Below, piece after piece: positions 7,944 to 17,643 of a DNA stretch of 17,863 bases. The notes beneath the pieces are model-generated. The model saw nothing but the letters and a program-made list of their open reading frames with translations. It did not search any database and was not told the DNA's origin. Location: the NCBI GenBank assembly GCA_024275555.1, contig JAJRYW010000509.1, forward strand, positions 1-17,863, read 5' to 3'. The DNA comes from Calditrichota bacterium. GTDB taxonomy: Bacteria; Calditrichota; Calditrichia; RBG-13-44-9; J075. Numbering within the stretch: position 1 is the first letter of the stretch; every line of letters begins with the position of its first letter. The translations under genes and the position numbers were made by a program.

Positions 7944-8339
7944 ATTTCCTCAACATCTCACCGTCTTCGGCTGCCGGCAAGAGCAAGCAGAAAAGAACGG
8001 TCATTACATCTACCCCGGGAGAAAAACGGATTCACCGACAACCGGATTAGTTAAGAGTGAACGACCTCACCTCCATGCGGCCATGTCAGTAAATTCAGTA
8101 GTCAAATTACATGCCAGACCGGTTGCAGAAAGAAGAATCGCACCATAGCAACATTTCCACGCGACTTGCTGTTGTTTTTCCACCTTATCCAGTGTGGCAG
8201 ATCGGCAAAATTTGCGCACATAGGGGCAAAAGCTGCACAACCGGGCGACCACAAATTATTTATTGAGTTTGCTTCACTGCCGATGTATGTTTGCTACCCA
8301 TTTTGGAAAAACATAAAAACGGTTTATCAGGAACATGTT
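7944..8339. other. 396-bp divergent intergenic region
   Basis: It separates the leftward TPR operon from the rightward YgjV/GNAT-like gene, so it should hold promoters for both. Only the candidate at 8263-8291 was recognised. No riboswitch, tRNA or convincing small ORF was seen. The short open frames here have no ribosome-binding site and no protein-like composition. Confidence 0.6.
8263..8291 (+). promoter_or_regulatory. Candidate sigma-70-type promoter for the YgjV/GNAT-like gene
   Basis: TTGAGT (8263-8268) and TATGTT (8286-8291) are separated by 17 bases, each matching consensus at four of six positions. The segment 8286-8293 (TATGTTTG) also fits the Bacteroidota -7 element TAnnTTTG, but the TTTG at 8268-8271 is too close for its usual partner. 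The gene starts about 49 bases downstream. Confidence 0.35.
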
Positions 8340-8966
8340 ATGAACTGGATCGAGTATTTTGGCTACGCAGCTTCGGCGCTGATCGCCCTGTCGCTGATGA
8401 TGAACAACATCTGGCGGCTGCGCTGGATTAATTTGATCGGGGCCAGTTCCTTTGCTATCTACGGGCTGGTCCTGGGCATCTACCCGGTCTTTTTCCTCAA
8501 CGCCTTCATCAGCCTGACCGATATTTACTATATAGTTCAGATGTCCCGCAAACGCGATTATTTCTCAATTCTGGAAGTGCGGCCGGAAAGCAACTTTCTG
8601 GACAAGTTTCTCTATTTTTATCGCGACGATATCCGCACATTTTTCCCGGACTTCCAACCGGATCAACGCGCCGATAAGCAGTGGATTCTGATCCTGCGCA
8701 ATCTGGTTCCTGTGGGTGTTTTTGCCTTTACTCCGCAGGGAGACGGCAGCGCTTACGTACACCTGGACTATGTGCGCCCGGAATACCGCGATCTGAAAAA
8801 CGCCCGGTTTTTATTCCGGGAACACCAGGAGACGCTCCTCGAAAAGGGAATCAGCAAACTGATTACCCATAGCGACGCCCCTGCCCACCGGAATTACCTT
8901 AAAAAGATTGGCTTTACCCGGGAGCCCGGGAAGGATAACTTTTCATTCTTGATTACCCGGGAGTGA
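8340..8966 (+). CDS. YgjV-like inner-membrane domain fused to a GNAT-like acetyltransferase domain
   Basis: 208 aa from ATG 8340, with an AGGA Shine-Dalgarno at about 8 bases. The frame is open further upstream but without protein-like sequence. Residues 1-70 hold three hydrophobic helices (about 4-22, 30-48 and 50-68) with the pattern of YgjV/Imp-YgjV inner-membrane proteins (GYAASALIALSLMM, WRLRWINLIGA, SLTDIYY). Residues about 95-208 look like a GNAT fold: a beta strand WILILRNLVPVGVFAF, then VHLDYVRPEYRD, a helix, and HSDAPAHRNYLKKIGFTRE, the usual ending of GNAT domains. The acetyl-CoA pyrophosphate loop (R/Q-x-x-G-x-G/A) is not recognisable after PEYRD, so catalysis is doubtful. Substrate unknown. 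It stands alone, with convergent small genes downstream. Confidence 0.75.
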   Translation: MNWIEYFGYAASALIALSLMMNNIWRLRWINLIGASSFAIYGLVLGIYPVFFLNAFISLTDIYYIVQMSRKRDYFSILEVRPESNFLDKFLYFYRDDIRTFFPDFQPDQRADKQWILILRNLVPVGVFAFTPQGDGSAYVHLDYVRPEYRDLKNARFLFREHQETLLEKGISKLITHSDAPAHRNYLKKIGFTREPGKDNFSFLITRE

Positions 8967-9108
8967 ATAAGCGAAGGCGCATTTATTTCCTGCTGCCCGC
9001 ACCAGGTGTCTGCAAATTAATTAGGCTATGTTGTTCGAGTTTTAAATATCATCAGATGATTGAGGCAACCCTGGGAATCAGGAAGTCAATCACCCAAATG
9101 GACGGCTG

Positions 9109-9291
9109 CTATTTATTGTAGACAAAAGCTTCGGCCTTATTCATTGCCTCACCTGCTGATGAGGCTTTACCAACAAAAGTCCATCCGCCTCCAGCTCCCC
9201 TTACATAGACCTCTTTCCCAGCGGAATCCCATTTGACCTCATAACTCTTCCCGCTGCCCGAAGTTACTCTTCCAAGAATTTGTGCGCTCAT
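9109..9291 (-). CDS. Small conserved-looking protein, paralogue of the 10040-10216 gene
   Basis: 60 aa with a GAGGA ribosome-binding site six bases upstream of ATG 9291. It is about 60% identical to the protein at 10040-10216, sharing LGRV, SGK-YEVKW, EVYV, WT-GKA, EAM-KAEA. That pattern suggests three or four short beta strands followed by one amphipathic helix: a compact single domain, SH3-like at most by analogy. There is no signal peptide, so it is probably cytoplasmic. Function unknown; I do not recognise the family. Conservation between two copies is good evidence that both are real genes. It is convergent with the YgjV/GNAT-like gene. Confidence 0.8.
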   Translation of the reverse strand: MSAQILGRVTSGSGKSYEVKWDSAGKEVYVRGAGGGWTFVGKASSAGEAMNKAEAFVYNK

Positions 9292-9495
9292 GGCTTATCC
9301 TCATTTTTATGGTCTAACAAGTCAGCATTATTAATTAGCATTGTTTAGCCCCTTCCGGGGTCTTATTCGACTCCCGGCCGGGATTGTCGATTTACTCTGT
9401 CGAAGACACCCCGGACGACCGGGGGAAGTGTGCGAAAGCACTTAGCTCCATAGAAAGATGGTAAGGGTGCTGTCTAACGCATGAAGCCAAATGGA
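9292..9495. other. Dyad-rich 204-bp intergenic region, possible structured RNA or element remnant
   Basis: Between the two small leftward genes. Dyads seen: CCCCTTCCGGGG (9349-9360), TCCCGGCCGGGA (9372-9383), CCCCGGACGACCGGGG (9409-9424), and GTGCGAAAGCAC (9430-9441), a four-base stem closed by a GAAA tetraloop. The word GTCTAAC occurs twice in the same orientation, near both borders (9312-9318 and 9472-9478). No coding potential. It could be a folded transcript, a recombination-site remnant or stacked palindromes. No family was recognised. Confidence 0.45.
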
Positions 9496-9843
9496 TTAGA
9501 ATTCGTATTCTTCTCTTCCCCCAAAAGATGCGGCAATCTCTAAATAAGTTTTTAACGTTTCACAGGCGTTGTGTAAGCTTTCAGAATAGCTAATTACTTC
9601 ATCTAAGCTTTTACATTTGTATGATTGCCCATCCAATAAATGTTTCACTCGTACATCGATCGTGTAGTCAGTAGGCTGGCCCCAAATATTCACCATCTTC
9701 TTTTGGAAAATTACTTCATTCTGTAACTTGTAGTGTTTAACCAGTTTTTGCTCTTCTTCGGTCAGCATTACTTTCGCATCCACTTTAAAACTTACACCTC
9801 CAATCATCCCTTTTCCTTGATCCTTCACCAAGATTAATTTCAT
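9496..9843 (-). CDS. Hypothetical protein, AT-rich, 115 aa
   Basis: ATG 9843 is preceded by GGAGGA at a good distance, which supports translation. The protein is mixed alpha/beta and hydrophilic, with no signal peptide or membrane segment. It starts with a short beta-like stretch (MKLILVKDQGKGMIGGVSF), has a charged middle (EEEQKLVKHYKL) and ends with a probable amphipathic helix around SYSESLHNACETLKTYLEIA. GC content is about 35-40% by hand count over roughly half the gene, clearly lower than the flanking large genes, which suggests recent acquisition. It lies between the two paralogous small genes on the same strand. I do not recognise the family. Confidence 0.72.
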   Translation of the reverse strand: MKLILVKDQGKGMIGGVSFKVDAKVMLTEEEQKLVKHYKLQNEVIFQKKMVNIWGQPTDYTIDVRVKHLLDGQSYKCKSLDEVISYSESLHNACETLKTYLEIAASFGGREEYEF

Positions 9844-9919
9844 TTTCTAATCCTCCATATCGATGAATTAATTACGCGGCATGTGTTTGTGTAATTGCCT
9901 TCATGCAATGTTAATGTCC

Positions 9920-9963
9920 CCCCGAAACCGGGGAGAAACCGGTCTCCCTCCCCGGTTTCGGGG
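9920..9963. repeat. Perfect 16-bp inverted repeat with a 12-base loop
   Basis: The arms 9920-9935 (CCCCGAAACCGGGGAG) and 9948-9963 are exact reverse complements. Each arm also contains a partial palindrome of CCCC/GGGG. No T-tract follows on either strand, so it is not a standard intrinsic terminator, although it lies downstream of the small gene ending at 10040. Resembles a dispersed GC-rich palindromic repeat. Confidence 0.75.
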
Positions 9964-10039
9964 AAGGCCGGGGTAGGAAAATTTCACTTGATAACTGTCC
10001 GGCTACACAAATACTGGGGTAGTATTAATTTGAGCGCCG

Positions 10040-10216
10040 TTACTTATCAATTAACCATGCTTCGGCTTTCTGCATGGCTTCATTGGCAGAACAGGCTTTC
10101 CCGATATAAGTCCACCCGCCCCACCCAACATAAACCTCTTGGCTGGATTGGTTCCACTTGACCTCGTAGGTTTTTCCGCTCTTAGAGCGCACCCTGCCCA
10201 AAACAATTGTGGACAT
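10040..10216 (-). CDS. Small conserved-looking protein, paralogue of the 9109-9291 gene
   Basis: 58 aa, starting MSTIVLGRV and ending EAWLIDK, with a G-rich AAGGGGG ribosome-binding region upstream of ATG 10216. It aligns along its whole length with the 60-aa protein at 9109-9291 at about 60% identity, with one two-residue gap in the Gly/Trp-rich turn before WT. Nearly all invariant positions are Gly, Lys, Trp, Tyr or the C-terminal EAMxKAEA helix, suggesting a conserved fold. No signal peptide. Function unknown. A longer plus-strand open frame overlaps it but has no such support. Confidence 0.8.
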   Translation of the reverse strand: MSTIVLGRVRSKSGKTYEVKWNQSSQEVYVGWGGWTYIGKACSANEAMQKAEAWLIDK

Positions 10217-10267
10217 AATAACCCCACCCCCTTGATGATGACTCTTTAAGTAGCCGGGGAATAAGCA

Positions 10268-10295
10268 GGGCTCCTGAACAACTTTCCAGGAGCCC
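10268..10295. terminator. Perfect 9-bp stem-loop, possible terminator-like hairpin
   Basis: GGGCTCCTG (10268-10276) and CAGGAGCCC (10287-10295) are exact complements around a ten-base loop. No T-run follows on either strand. It lies about 50 bases upstream of the 58-aa gene start, so it could be a leader hairpin, part of a repeat or a factor-independent barrier. Terminator function is a guess. Confidence 0.3.
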
Positions 10296-10520
10296 CGACC
10301 CTGACACTATCCCCTCCGCAATACCCGCAGCCACAAAAAAATGTTTCCTTTCTTAACCAAGAATACATCTACCGTGCCGGAAATATCATTGGGGGCTAAA
10401 CCGCAAACAAACAGGTAGTTAACCCGAATTTACGGATCGTGCGCAATGGGGAACTGTGTAAATGTACCGGTTTACTGTGGAAGGACTGTGTAAATAGTTA
10501 CAGAAAAGGCTGTTAATGTG

Positions 10521-10544
10521 AATCACGGGCTGAAAATTTGACGC
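10521..10544 (+). repeat. Dispersed repeat phrase, copy 1
   Basis: The words AATCAC and TGAAAATTTGACGC are separated by four bases. The same arrangement recurs at 17526-17549, with 19 of 24 positions identical. Both copies are intergenic. Confidence 0.5.
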
Positions 10545-10770
10545 GGATAAACGCGAATGAGGCAAAAAAACGCTGAAAGTTGTTTCGAAATAAAACCATC
10601 GATCCGCTCGATTCTCCCAATCTCCCCTCCTCTAAGAAAAAAGGGAGAAACCCCGGGCGTGATTTTACAATTATCGATTATTCCGGGACACAAAAAATCT
10701 TTTCAGCGGAAATCTGCCGGATATCAGCGGCATTCTGCGTCAAATTAAGTTCAACTTGTGATTGGCATTG

Positions 10771-13053
<2,283 letters not shown>

Positions 13054-13480
13054 ACACCCTCACACACACTAAAACACCCACACCTGCCCTTCCTGGCAAT
13101 AGTTTCTTCCCTATTTATGCCAATTTTCTTTTTAGAAAACGAATCCTGAAATATGGTTTGGTCATTTGATCAGATTATTTGTTAACAGTATATCATTTTA
13201 AAAACCCGGATTCAACCCATTTGTCATTTTTTGCCTGTTTTCCTAACCGAAAGAATCGGTGATTCCGGCAGGCCCCGGCCTTCTTGGGAAAAAATCCTGC
13301 CGCCCGGATATCCGGATAAATTTTAGGCTGCACGCTCCTATCCCCGCCGGGGAAAAATCCGGCAAATTTATCTTTCTAACTCCCCATAAATTTTATACTT
13401 TCCACTCAATAAACGGCGAGATATTTTTCTCCCCGGAACGGAACTTTGGCAGTTTGCGACTGCATGGAATTTTAACTCTG
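13054..13480. other. 427-bp divergent intergenic region/leader
   Basis: Lies between the sigma-54 activator and the proposed kinase start. The AT-rich part (13130-13205) holds the candidate promoter at 13166-13194. The right part (13259-13480) is open in the kinase frame but encodes no signal-like or domain-like sequence, so I treat it as leader. No -24/-12 (sigma-54) promoter was recognised on either strand. Confidence 0.5.
13166..13194 (+). promoter_or_regulatory. Candidate sigma-70-type promoter for the sensor kinase
   Basis: TTGATC (13166-13171) and TATATC (13189-13194) are spaced by exactly 17 bases in an AT-rich stretch. Each matches consensus at four of six positions. It would give a 5' leader of about 280 bases to the ATG at 13481, or about 58 bases to a GTG at 13259. 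Confidence 0.4.
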
Positions 13481-16400
13481 ATGACTATTTTGAATCAAAA
13501 CAGTATGCTCTGCCCTCTTTTTCCGTGCAGTCCAGCCCGGGGCTGCCCGGTTTACTACCCTCTGTTTATGCTGCTAATCTGGCTGATCTCGGCAACTCTC
13601 CCGCTCCGGGCCGGCGAAGAGCCCCCGCTTCAGATCGAAAAAATCAGCGCACGGGAGGGGTTGTACCAGGATCAGATCACCACGCTTTTTCAGGATAGCC
13701 GGGGATTTCTCTGGATCGGCACTTCCGACGGGCTGGTGCGTTACGACGGCTACGAGTTTACCACCTTTCGCTACGACCCGCTCGATTCCACCTCGCTGTC
13801 CGGCAATCATATTTTAGCGATTATGGAAGACTCCCGGCAGTATTTATGGGTGCGCACCACCGGCGGCGGTGTGGATCGTTTTAACATCTACGATGAAACC
13901 TTTCGGCGTTTTCATTATGACCCCGATGATTCCACCAGCCTTTGCAGCGATGAGGTTACCGCTATTTTGGAAGACCGGGAGGGCCTGATTTGGATTGGCA
14001 CACAAGAGGGGCTCAACCTTTTTAATCCTGCCAGCCGGCGTTTGTACCGCATCAAGCGCTCATCCAGCCGCCCGGCCGGTCTTAGTCACAACCGCATCAG
14101 CGTGCTTTATGAAGACCGCGAGGGGCAGCTCTGGATCGGCACGGACGGCGGGGGAGTAAACAAACTTCGCCGCAGCGACTCCACCAGCACCTTGTTATTT
14201 TCCAGTCCCCGGTTTGATCCGCAGCAACTGCGTTTTGAACATTTTTTTGCCCAGGGTCCCACCTACCTGCCCCAGATTTACCGCTCCCTGGATTCGCTGG
14301 CCCTGGCGAAGCGGCAGATGGCGGCCATCCTGCACCCGGGCAGTTTTCAGGATACCACGGAGAGTTTCCGGATCGCCCGTCCCACTGCTGCTCTGCTGGC
14401 GGCCATGGGAGACGGCAACGCCTTCGGAATGCGGGATTACGGCTGGCTGGAGCGCCTGCCGCGCTCCAAACCCATCTGGCAGATGAGTTATGAAAAATCC
14501 AATCACGCCGGGGGCTCCACCAGGAACCGCATCGAGATGAAAGTGGTCTGGCTGGAACCGGGCCAATATCGGCTCCGTTTTCGCTCGGACGGAGAGCACT
14601 CCTTTGACGATTGGCTGGAAGCGGCGCCAAACCGTAAGAACCTCTGGGGGATTCAAATCTACCAACTGAGTTCCCTGGAAGCCCGGCAATTCCGCCGCAA
14701 GTTGAAAGTACGCATCACCCCCAATTCCTTGCCGCATAATTCGATCACGGCGATCACGCAGGACCGCCAGGGCAACCTCTGGTTCGGCGCCCGGGACGGC
14801 TTGGCAGAGCTAAATTATGATCATGTCCGCTACCGGGCTTTTTCGGTTTATAAACACGCCTCCGGAGACCCGGCCAGCCTGAGCCACAGTTCTATCGAGG
14901 ATTTGCTGGGCCCGGGCGAGAACGCCCCGGACATCCTCTGGGTACGGACTGCCGGCGGAACGTTGAATCCCTTTGACATTCGCACCGGCAAGGTTATCGC
15001 TATCCGGAGCGGCAACCAGGGGGAGGTTTCGCGTCAGTTCCTTCCGCGGATCAGCGCCTGGGAGTGGGACCAGGCCGGCAATTTATGGATTGGCAGCGCT
15101 ACCGGCCGACTGGGGAAAATTTACCTTCCCCGGGCGGACTCGGCGGGGCGTCGGGCAGATTTCCGGCAATCCGGCGAGCAACCCTATTACAAAGAACTGG
15201 CGCGCTTTCCCGGCGAACGTTTCAGCGAATCCGGTGATGAGGTAACCGCGCTCCTGGTAGACCGCAGCGGCCTGGTGTGGATCGGCGCCCGGCGCAACGG
15301 GTTGTATAAATTCAACCCCCGGAAACGTAAATTTCGCACTTACACCCATATTCCCGGCAATCCCCAGAGCTTGAGTCATCCGGACGTCACTGCGATCCTG
15401 GAAGATGATTCCGGAACAGTATGGATCGGCACATCGGGAGGGGGATTAAATAAACTCAGCCGCACCAATCCGCATCATGGAGAGTTTCAGTACCGTTATT
15501 TTTTGCACCAGCCGGAAGACTCGTCCAGCCTGAGCAGTAACAACGTAAGCGCCCTTTACCTGGATCAATCCGGCAACTTGTGGATCGGCGCCCAGGGCGG
15601 CGGCCTGAATCGCTTTGACCGCAGCCGCAAGACCTTCACCCACTACCGCTACGATCCTCACAGCAGCAACTGCCTGGCCGGCAACGAGGTAAACAGTATC
15701 TATGAGGATCAATACGGGCAGCTCTGGATCGGCACCAATTCCGGCCTGAGCAAGTTCGACCGCTTTCGGGGACGCTTCACAAATTATGTGCATAATCCCG
15801 CCAACCCCTTTAGTCTTAGCGATAACGCGGTCTGGGCGATTTACGAGGATTCCTACAGCCAGGGCCGTACCCTTTGGGTAGGAACCCGTTCCGGGGGCAT
15901 CAACAAGTTTGACCGCAGTAATCAGCGTTTTATTCACTATACCCGTAAGTTTGATGATCCCTTCAGTCTGAGTAATCCGGCCATCCTCTCCATCTACCAG
16001 GATAAGTCCGGCAACCTGTGGTTTGGCACCTACAGCGGCGGGCTGAACAAGTTTAACCGGGAGACGGAACAGTTCACTTATTATACGGAACGGGACGGGC
16101 TGGCCAATAATATGATTTTCGGCATCCTGGAAGACCGGCAAGGCAATTTGTGGCTGAGCACCAACCAGGGCGTCTCGCAGTTTAACCCGACAACCGGCGC
16201 TTTTAAAAATTACGATGTCTCCGACGGGCTGCAATCGAACCGCTTTAATCCCGGGGCGGCTTTTCTCAACGAGAAGGGAGAAATGTTCCTGGGAGGCGCC
16301 AATGGCTTCAACATTTTCTTTCCGGACAGCATCGAATCGAACCGGTTTATTCCGCCGCTGGCGATTACCAAATTCATGCTTTTTGGCAAACCGGCCAATC

Positions 16401-17491
16401 ACCTCCTGGTGCGGGCGTTACACGACGGCGCCCCGATTGATTTATCCTACCGGCAAAATTTTCTTTCTTTCGAGTTTTCTGCGTTGGATTTCAGCAGTCC
16501 GGCCAAGAACCGTTACGCCTTTCTTCTGGAAGGGGCCAACGAGGATTGGATGATGATCGGGAAGCGCCGCTTTGCCGCTTTTACCAACCTGGCGCCGGGA
16601 GAGTACCTTTTCCGGATAAGGGGAAGCAACAGCGATGGAGTCTGGAATGAAGCCGGTTTGAGCGTGGCTTTTATCATCCATCCCCCGTTTTGGAGAACCT
16701 GGTGGTTTTATGCCCTGTTCTCCGCCCTGGTGATTGCTGTTGCAGCAATTCTGCATAAAACCCGGGTGCGGATCAAACTGCGGCGGATGCTGGAGTATGA
16801 ACAGATTCGCGCCCAGGAAAGCGAGCGGGTGCGGGCGAAGGCAGCCCATGATTTTCACGATGAGTTGGGCCATAAGCTTACCAAGATTTCGCTTTTCAGT
16901 GAAATTCTTAAGCGCTCCATCAACGGCGCTCCGCCGGAGGTGCTCGATTACCTGGAGCGCATCTCCACCACCGCCAAAAATCTTTCCGCCGGCATGAAAG
17001 ATTTTATCTGGACGCTCGACCCGGCTAAAGACTCCCTGCAGGAAACTGTAGTGCGCCTGAAAGATTTTGGAGACGAACTGTTCGATAAAACCGGTGTGGC
17101 ATTCCGGGTAGATGAATTTACACCGGGGATGGAGCGGGTTAAGCTGAGCAGCGACTGGCGGCGGCACTTTACTCTACTTTTTAAAGAGGCAATGAATAAC
17201 ACCCTGAAACATGCCCACGCCCGGAATGTTACCCTGACCGTCACGGTGCAGGATGGACAAATCCGGGCCGAGTTGAGGGACGACGGCCGGGGCCTGCCGG
17301 CAGAACTGGAAACCCGGCCCGGGGCCGCTCCGAACAACTCGGAGGCTACGGTTCCCAATTATCGCGGGCATGGGCTGGGCAGTATGCAATACCGCGCCCG
17401 GCAACTGAACGGAGAGCTAAGCTACCGGCGCAGCCCGGAGGGCGGCGCCCGGATTGTTTTCGAAGCAGAAATCCCCCAAATAGGGAATTGA
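13481..17491 (+). CDS. Two-component sensor histidine kinase with periplasmic Reg_prop double propeller and Y_Y_Y domain
   Basis: 1336 aa from ATG 13481; ATG 13505 and GTG 13259 are alternatives. 13481 is preferred because a signal/anchor (PLFMLLIWLISATLPLRAG) follows soon after; its ribosome-binding site is weak. Fourteen W-I/F/V-G-type blade motifs (LWIGTxGGGLNRFD and variants), plus a final MFLGG unit, form two seven-bladed Reg_prop propellers. A non-propeller insertion lies after the fourth blade, at about residues 236-418. Then come a Y_Y_Y domain (about 957-1067), one membrane helix (about 1070-1092), a HisKA_3 dimerisation domain with probable phospho-His 1126 in DFHDELGH, and an HATPase with EAMNNTLKHA, DDGRGL and GHGLGSM boxes. 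It should sense a periplasmic ligand, often a glycan in this family, and phosphorylate a NarL/FixJ-type regulator. The next gene encodes a receiver. Confidence 0.93.
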   Translation: MTILNQNSMLCPLFPCSPARGCPVYYPLFMLLIWLISATLPLRAGEEPPLQIEKISAREGLYQDQITTLFQDSRGFLWIGTSDGLVRYDGYEFTTFRYDPLDSTSLSGNHILAIMEDSRQYLWVRTTGGGVDRFNIYDETFRRFHYDPDDSTSLCSDEVTAILEDREGLIWIGTQEGLNLFNPASRRLYRIKRSSSRPAGLSHNRISVLYEDREGQLWIGTDGGGVNKLRRSDSTSTLLFSSPRFDPQQLRFEHFFAQGPTYLPQIYRSLDSLALAKRQMAAILHPGSFQDTTESFRIARPTAALLAAMGDGNAFGMRDYGWLERLPRSKPIWQMSYEKSNHAGGSTRNRIEMKVVWLEPGQYRLRFRSDGEHSFDDWLEAAPNRKNLWGIQIYQLSSLEARQFRRKLKVRITPNSLPHNSITAITQDRQGNLWFGARDGLAELNYDHVRYRAFSVYKHASGDPASLSHSSIEDLLGPGENAPDILWVRTAGGTLNPFDIRTGKVIAIRSGNQGEVSRQFLPRISAWEWDQAGNLWIGSATGRLGKIYLPRADSAGRRADFRQSGEQPYYKELARFPGERFSESGDEVTALLVDRSGLVWIGARRNGLYKFNPRKRKFRTYTHIPGNPQSLSHPDVTAILEDDSGTVWIGTSGGGLNKLSRTNPHHGEFQYRYFLHQPEDSSSLSSNNVSALYLDQSGNLWIGAQGGGLNRFDRSRKTFTHYRYDPHSSNCLAGNEVNSIYEDQYGQLWIGTNSGLSKFDRFRGRFTNYVHNPANPFSLSDNAVWAIYEDSYSQGRTLWVGTRSGGINKFDRSNQRFIHYTRKFDDPFSLSNPAILSIYQDKSGNLWFGTYSGGLNKFNRETEQFTYYTERDGLANNMIFGILEDRQGNLWLSTNQGVSQFNPTTGAFKNYDVSDGLQSNRFNPGAAFLNEKGEMFLGGANGFNIFFPDSIESNRFIPPLAITKFMLFGKPANHLLVRALHDGAPIDLSYRQNFLSFEFSALDFSSPAKNRYAFLLEGANEDWMMIGKRRFAAFTNLAPGEYLFRIRGSNSDGVWNEAGLSVAFIIHPPFWRTWWFYALFSALVIAVAAILHKTRVRIKLRRMLEYEQIRAQESERVRAKAAHDFHDELGHKLTKISLFSEILKRSINGAPPEVLDYLERISTTAKNLSAGMKDFIWTLDPAKDSLQETVVRLKDFGDELFDKTGVAFRVDEFTPGMERVKLSSDWRRHFTLLFKEAMNNTLKHAHARNVTLTVTVQDGQIRAELRDDGRGLPAELETRPGAAPNNSEATVPNYRGHGLGSMQYRARQLNGELSYRRSPEGGARIVFEAEIPQIGN

Positions 17492-17525
17492 TTCCGGGTT
17501 AAAGATGATGTTTATTGTAGATGCG

Positions 17526-17549
17526 AATCACAAATTGAAAATTGGACGC
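17526..17549 (+). repeat. Dispersed repeat phrase, copy 2
   Basis: AATCAC, four bases, then TGAAAATTGGACGC: the same layout as at 10521-10544. It sits in the 152-bp gap between kinase and response regulator. The rest of the gap (about 17585-17612) has ATTCGTGACAATTCGCG words resembling other degenerate repeats. No terminator seen. Confidence 0.5.
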
Positions 17550-17643
17550 AGAAAAAAGCTGATATTTTTCCGATCATCTTTTTATTCGTGACAATTCGCG
17601 AAATTAGTGGACAAAAACATACCAATCGAAACAGGTAAATAAA

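Larger units (their letters stand above)
10217..10770. other. 554-bp intergenic region with a hairpin and remnants of dispersed repeats
   Basis: No gene supported. From left to right it holds the upstream region of the 58-aa gene, the hairpin at 10268-10295, the direct repeat ACTGTGTAAAT (10453-10463 and 10485-10495), a phrase shared with the kinase/regulator gap (10521-10544), and a stretch at about 10698-10745 with recurring CAGCGG / TCTGC / CGGCATTCTGCGTC words, like degraded dispersed repeats. Short open frames here lack ribosome-binding sites. Confidence 0.6.

Noticed and set aside
8200..8252. Riboswitch-like GGCAAA/GGGGCAAAAGC words before the YgjV/GNAT-like gene
   Set aside because: No consistent stem arrangement of a known class (cyclic-di-GMP, cobalamin) could be drawn.
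9349..9390. tRNA T-arm-like sequence (ATTCGACTCCCGGCCGGGA)
   Set aside because: The stem partner would need an abnormally long loop, and no D-arm, anticodon arm or acceptor stem can be folded upstream.
9312..9480. Integron attC-like words (GTCTAAC near both ends, small-gene cassettes in one orientation)
   Set aside because: attC needs inversely oriented RYYYAAC and GTTRRRY ends that pair. Here both words are in the same orientation, the next spacer (9844-10039) has no such word, and no integrase is visible.
9895..10161. 88-aa plus-strand open frame
   Set aside because: Overlaps the palindrome and the antisense of the 58-aa gene, which is supported by its paralogue.
15446..16402. 318-aa minus-strand open frame with apparent internal repeats
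   Set aside because: Antisense shadow of the Reg_prop blades; its repeats simply mirror the kinase repeats.
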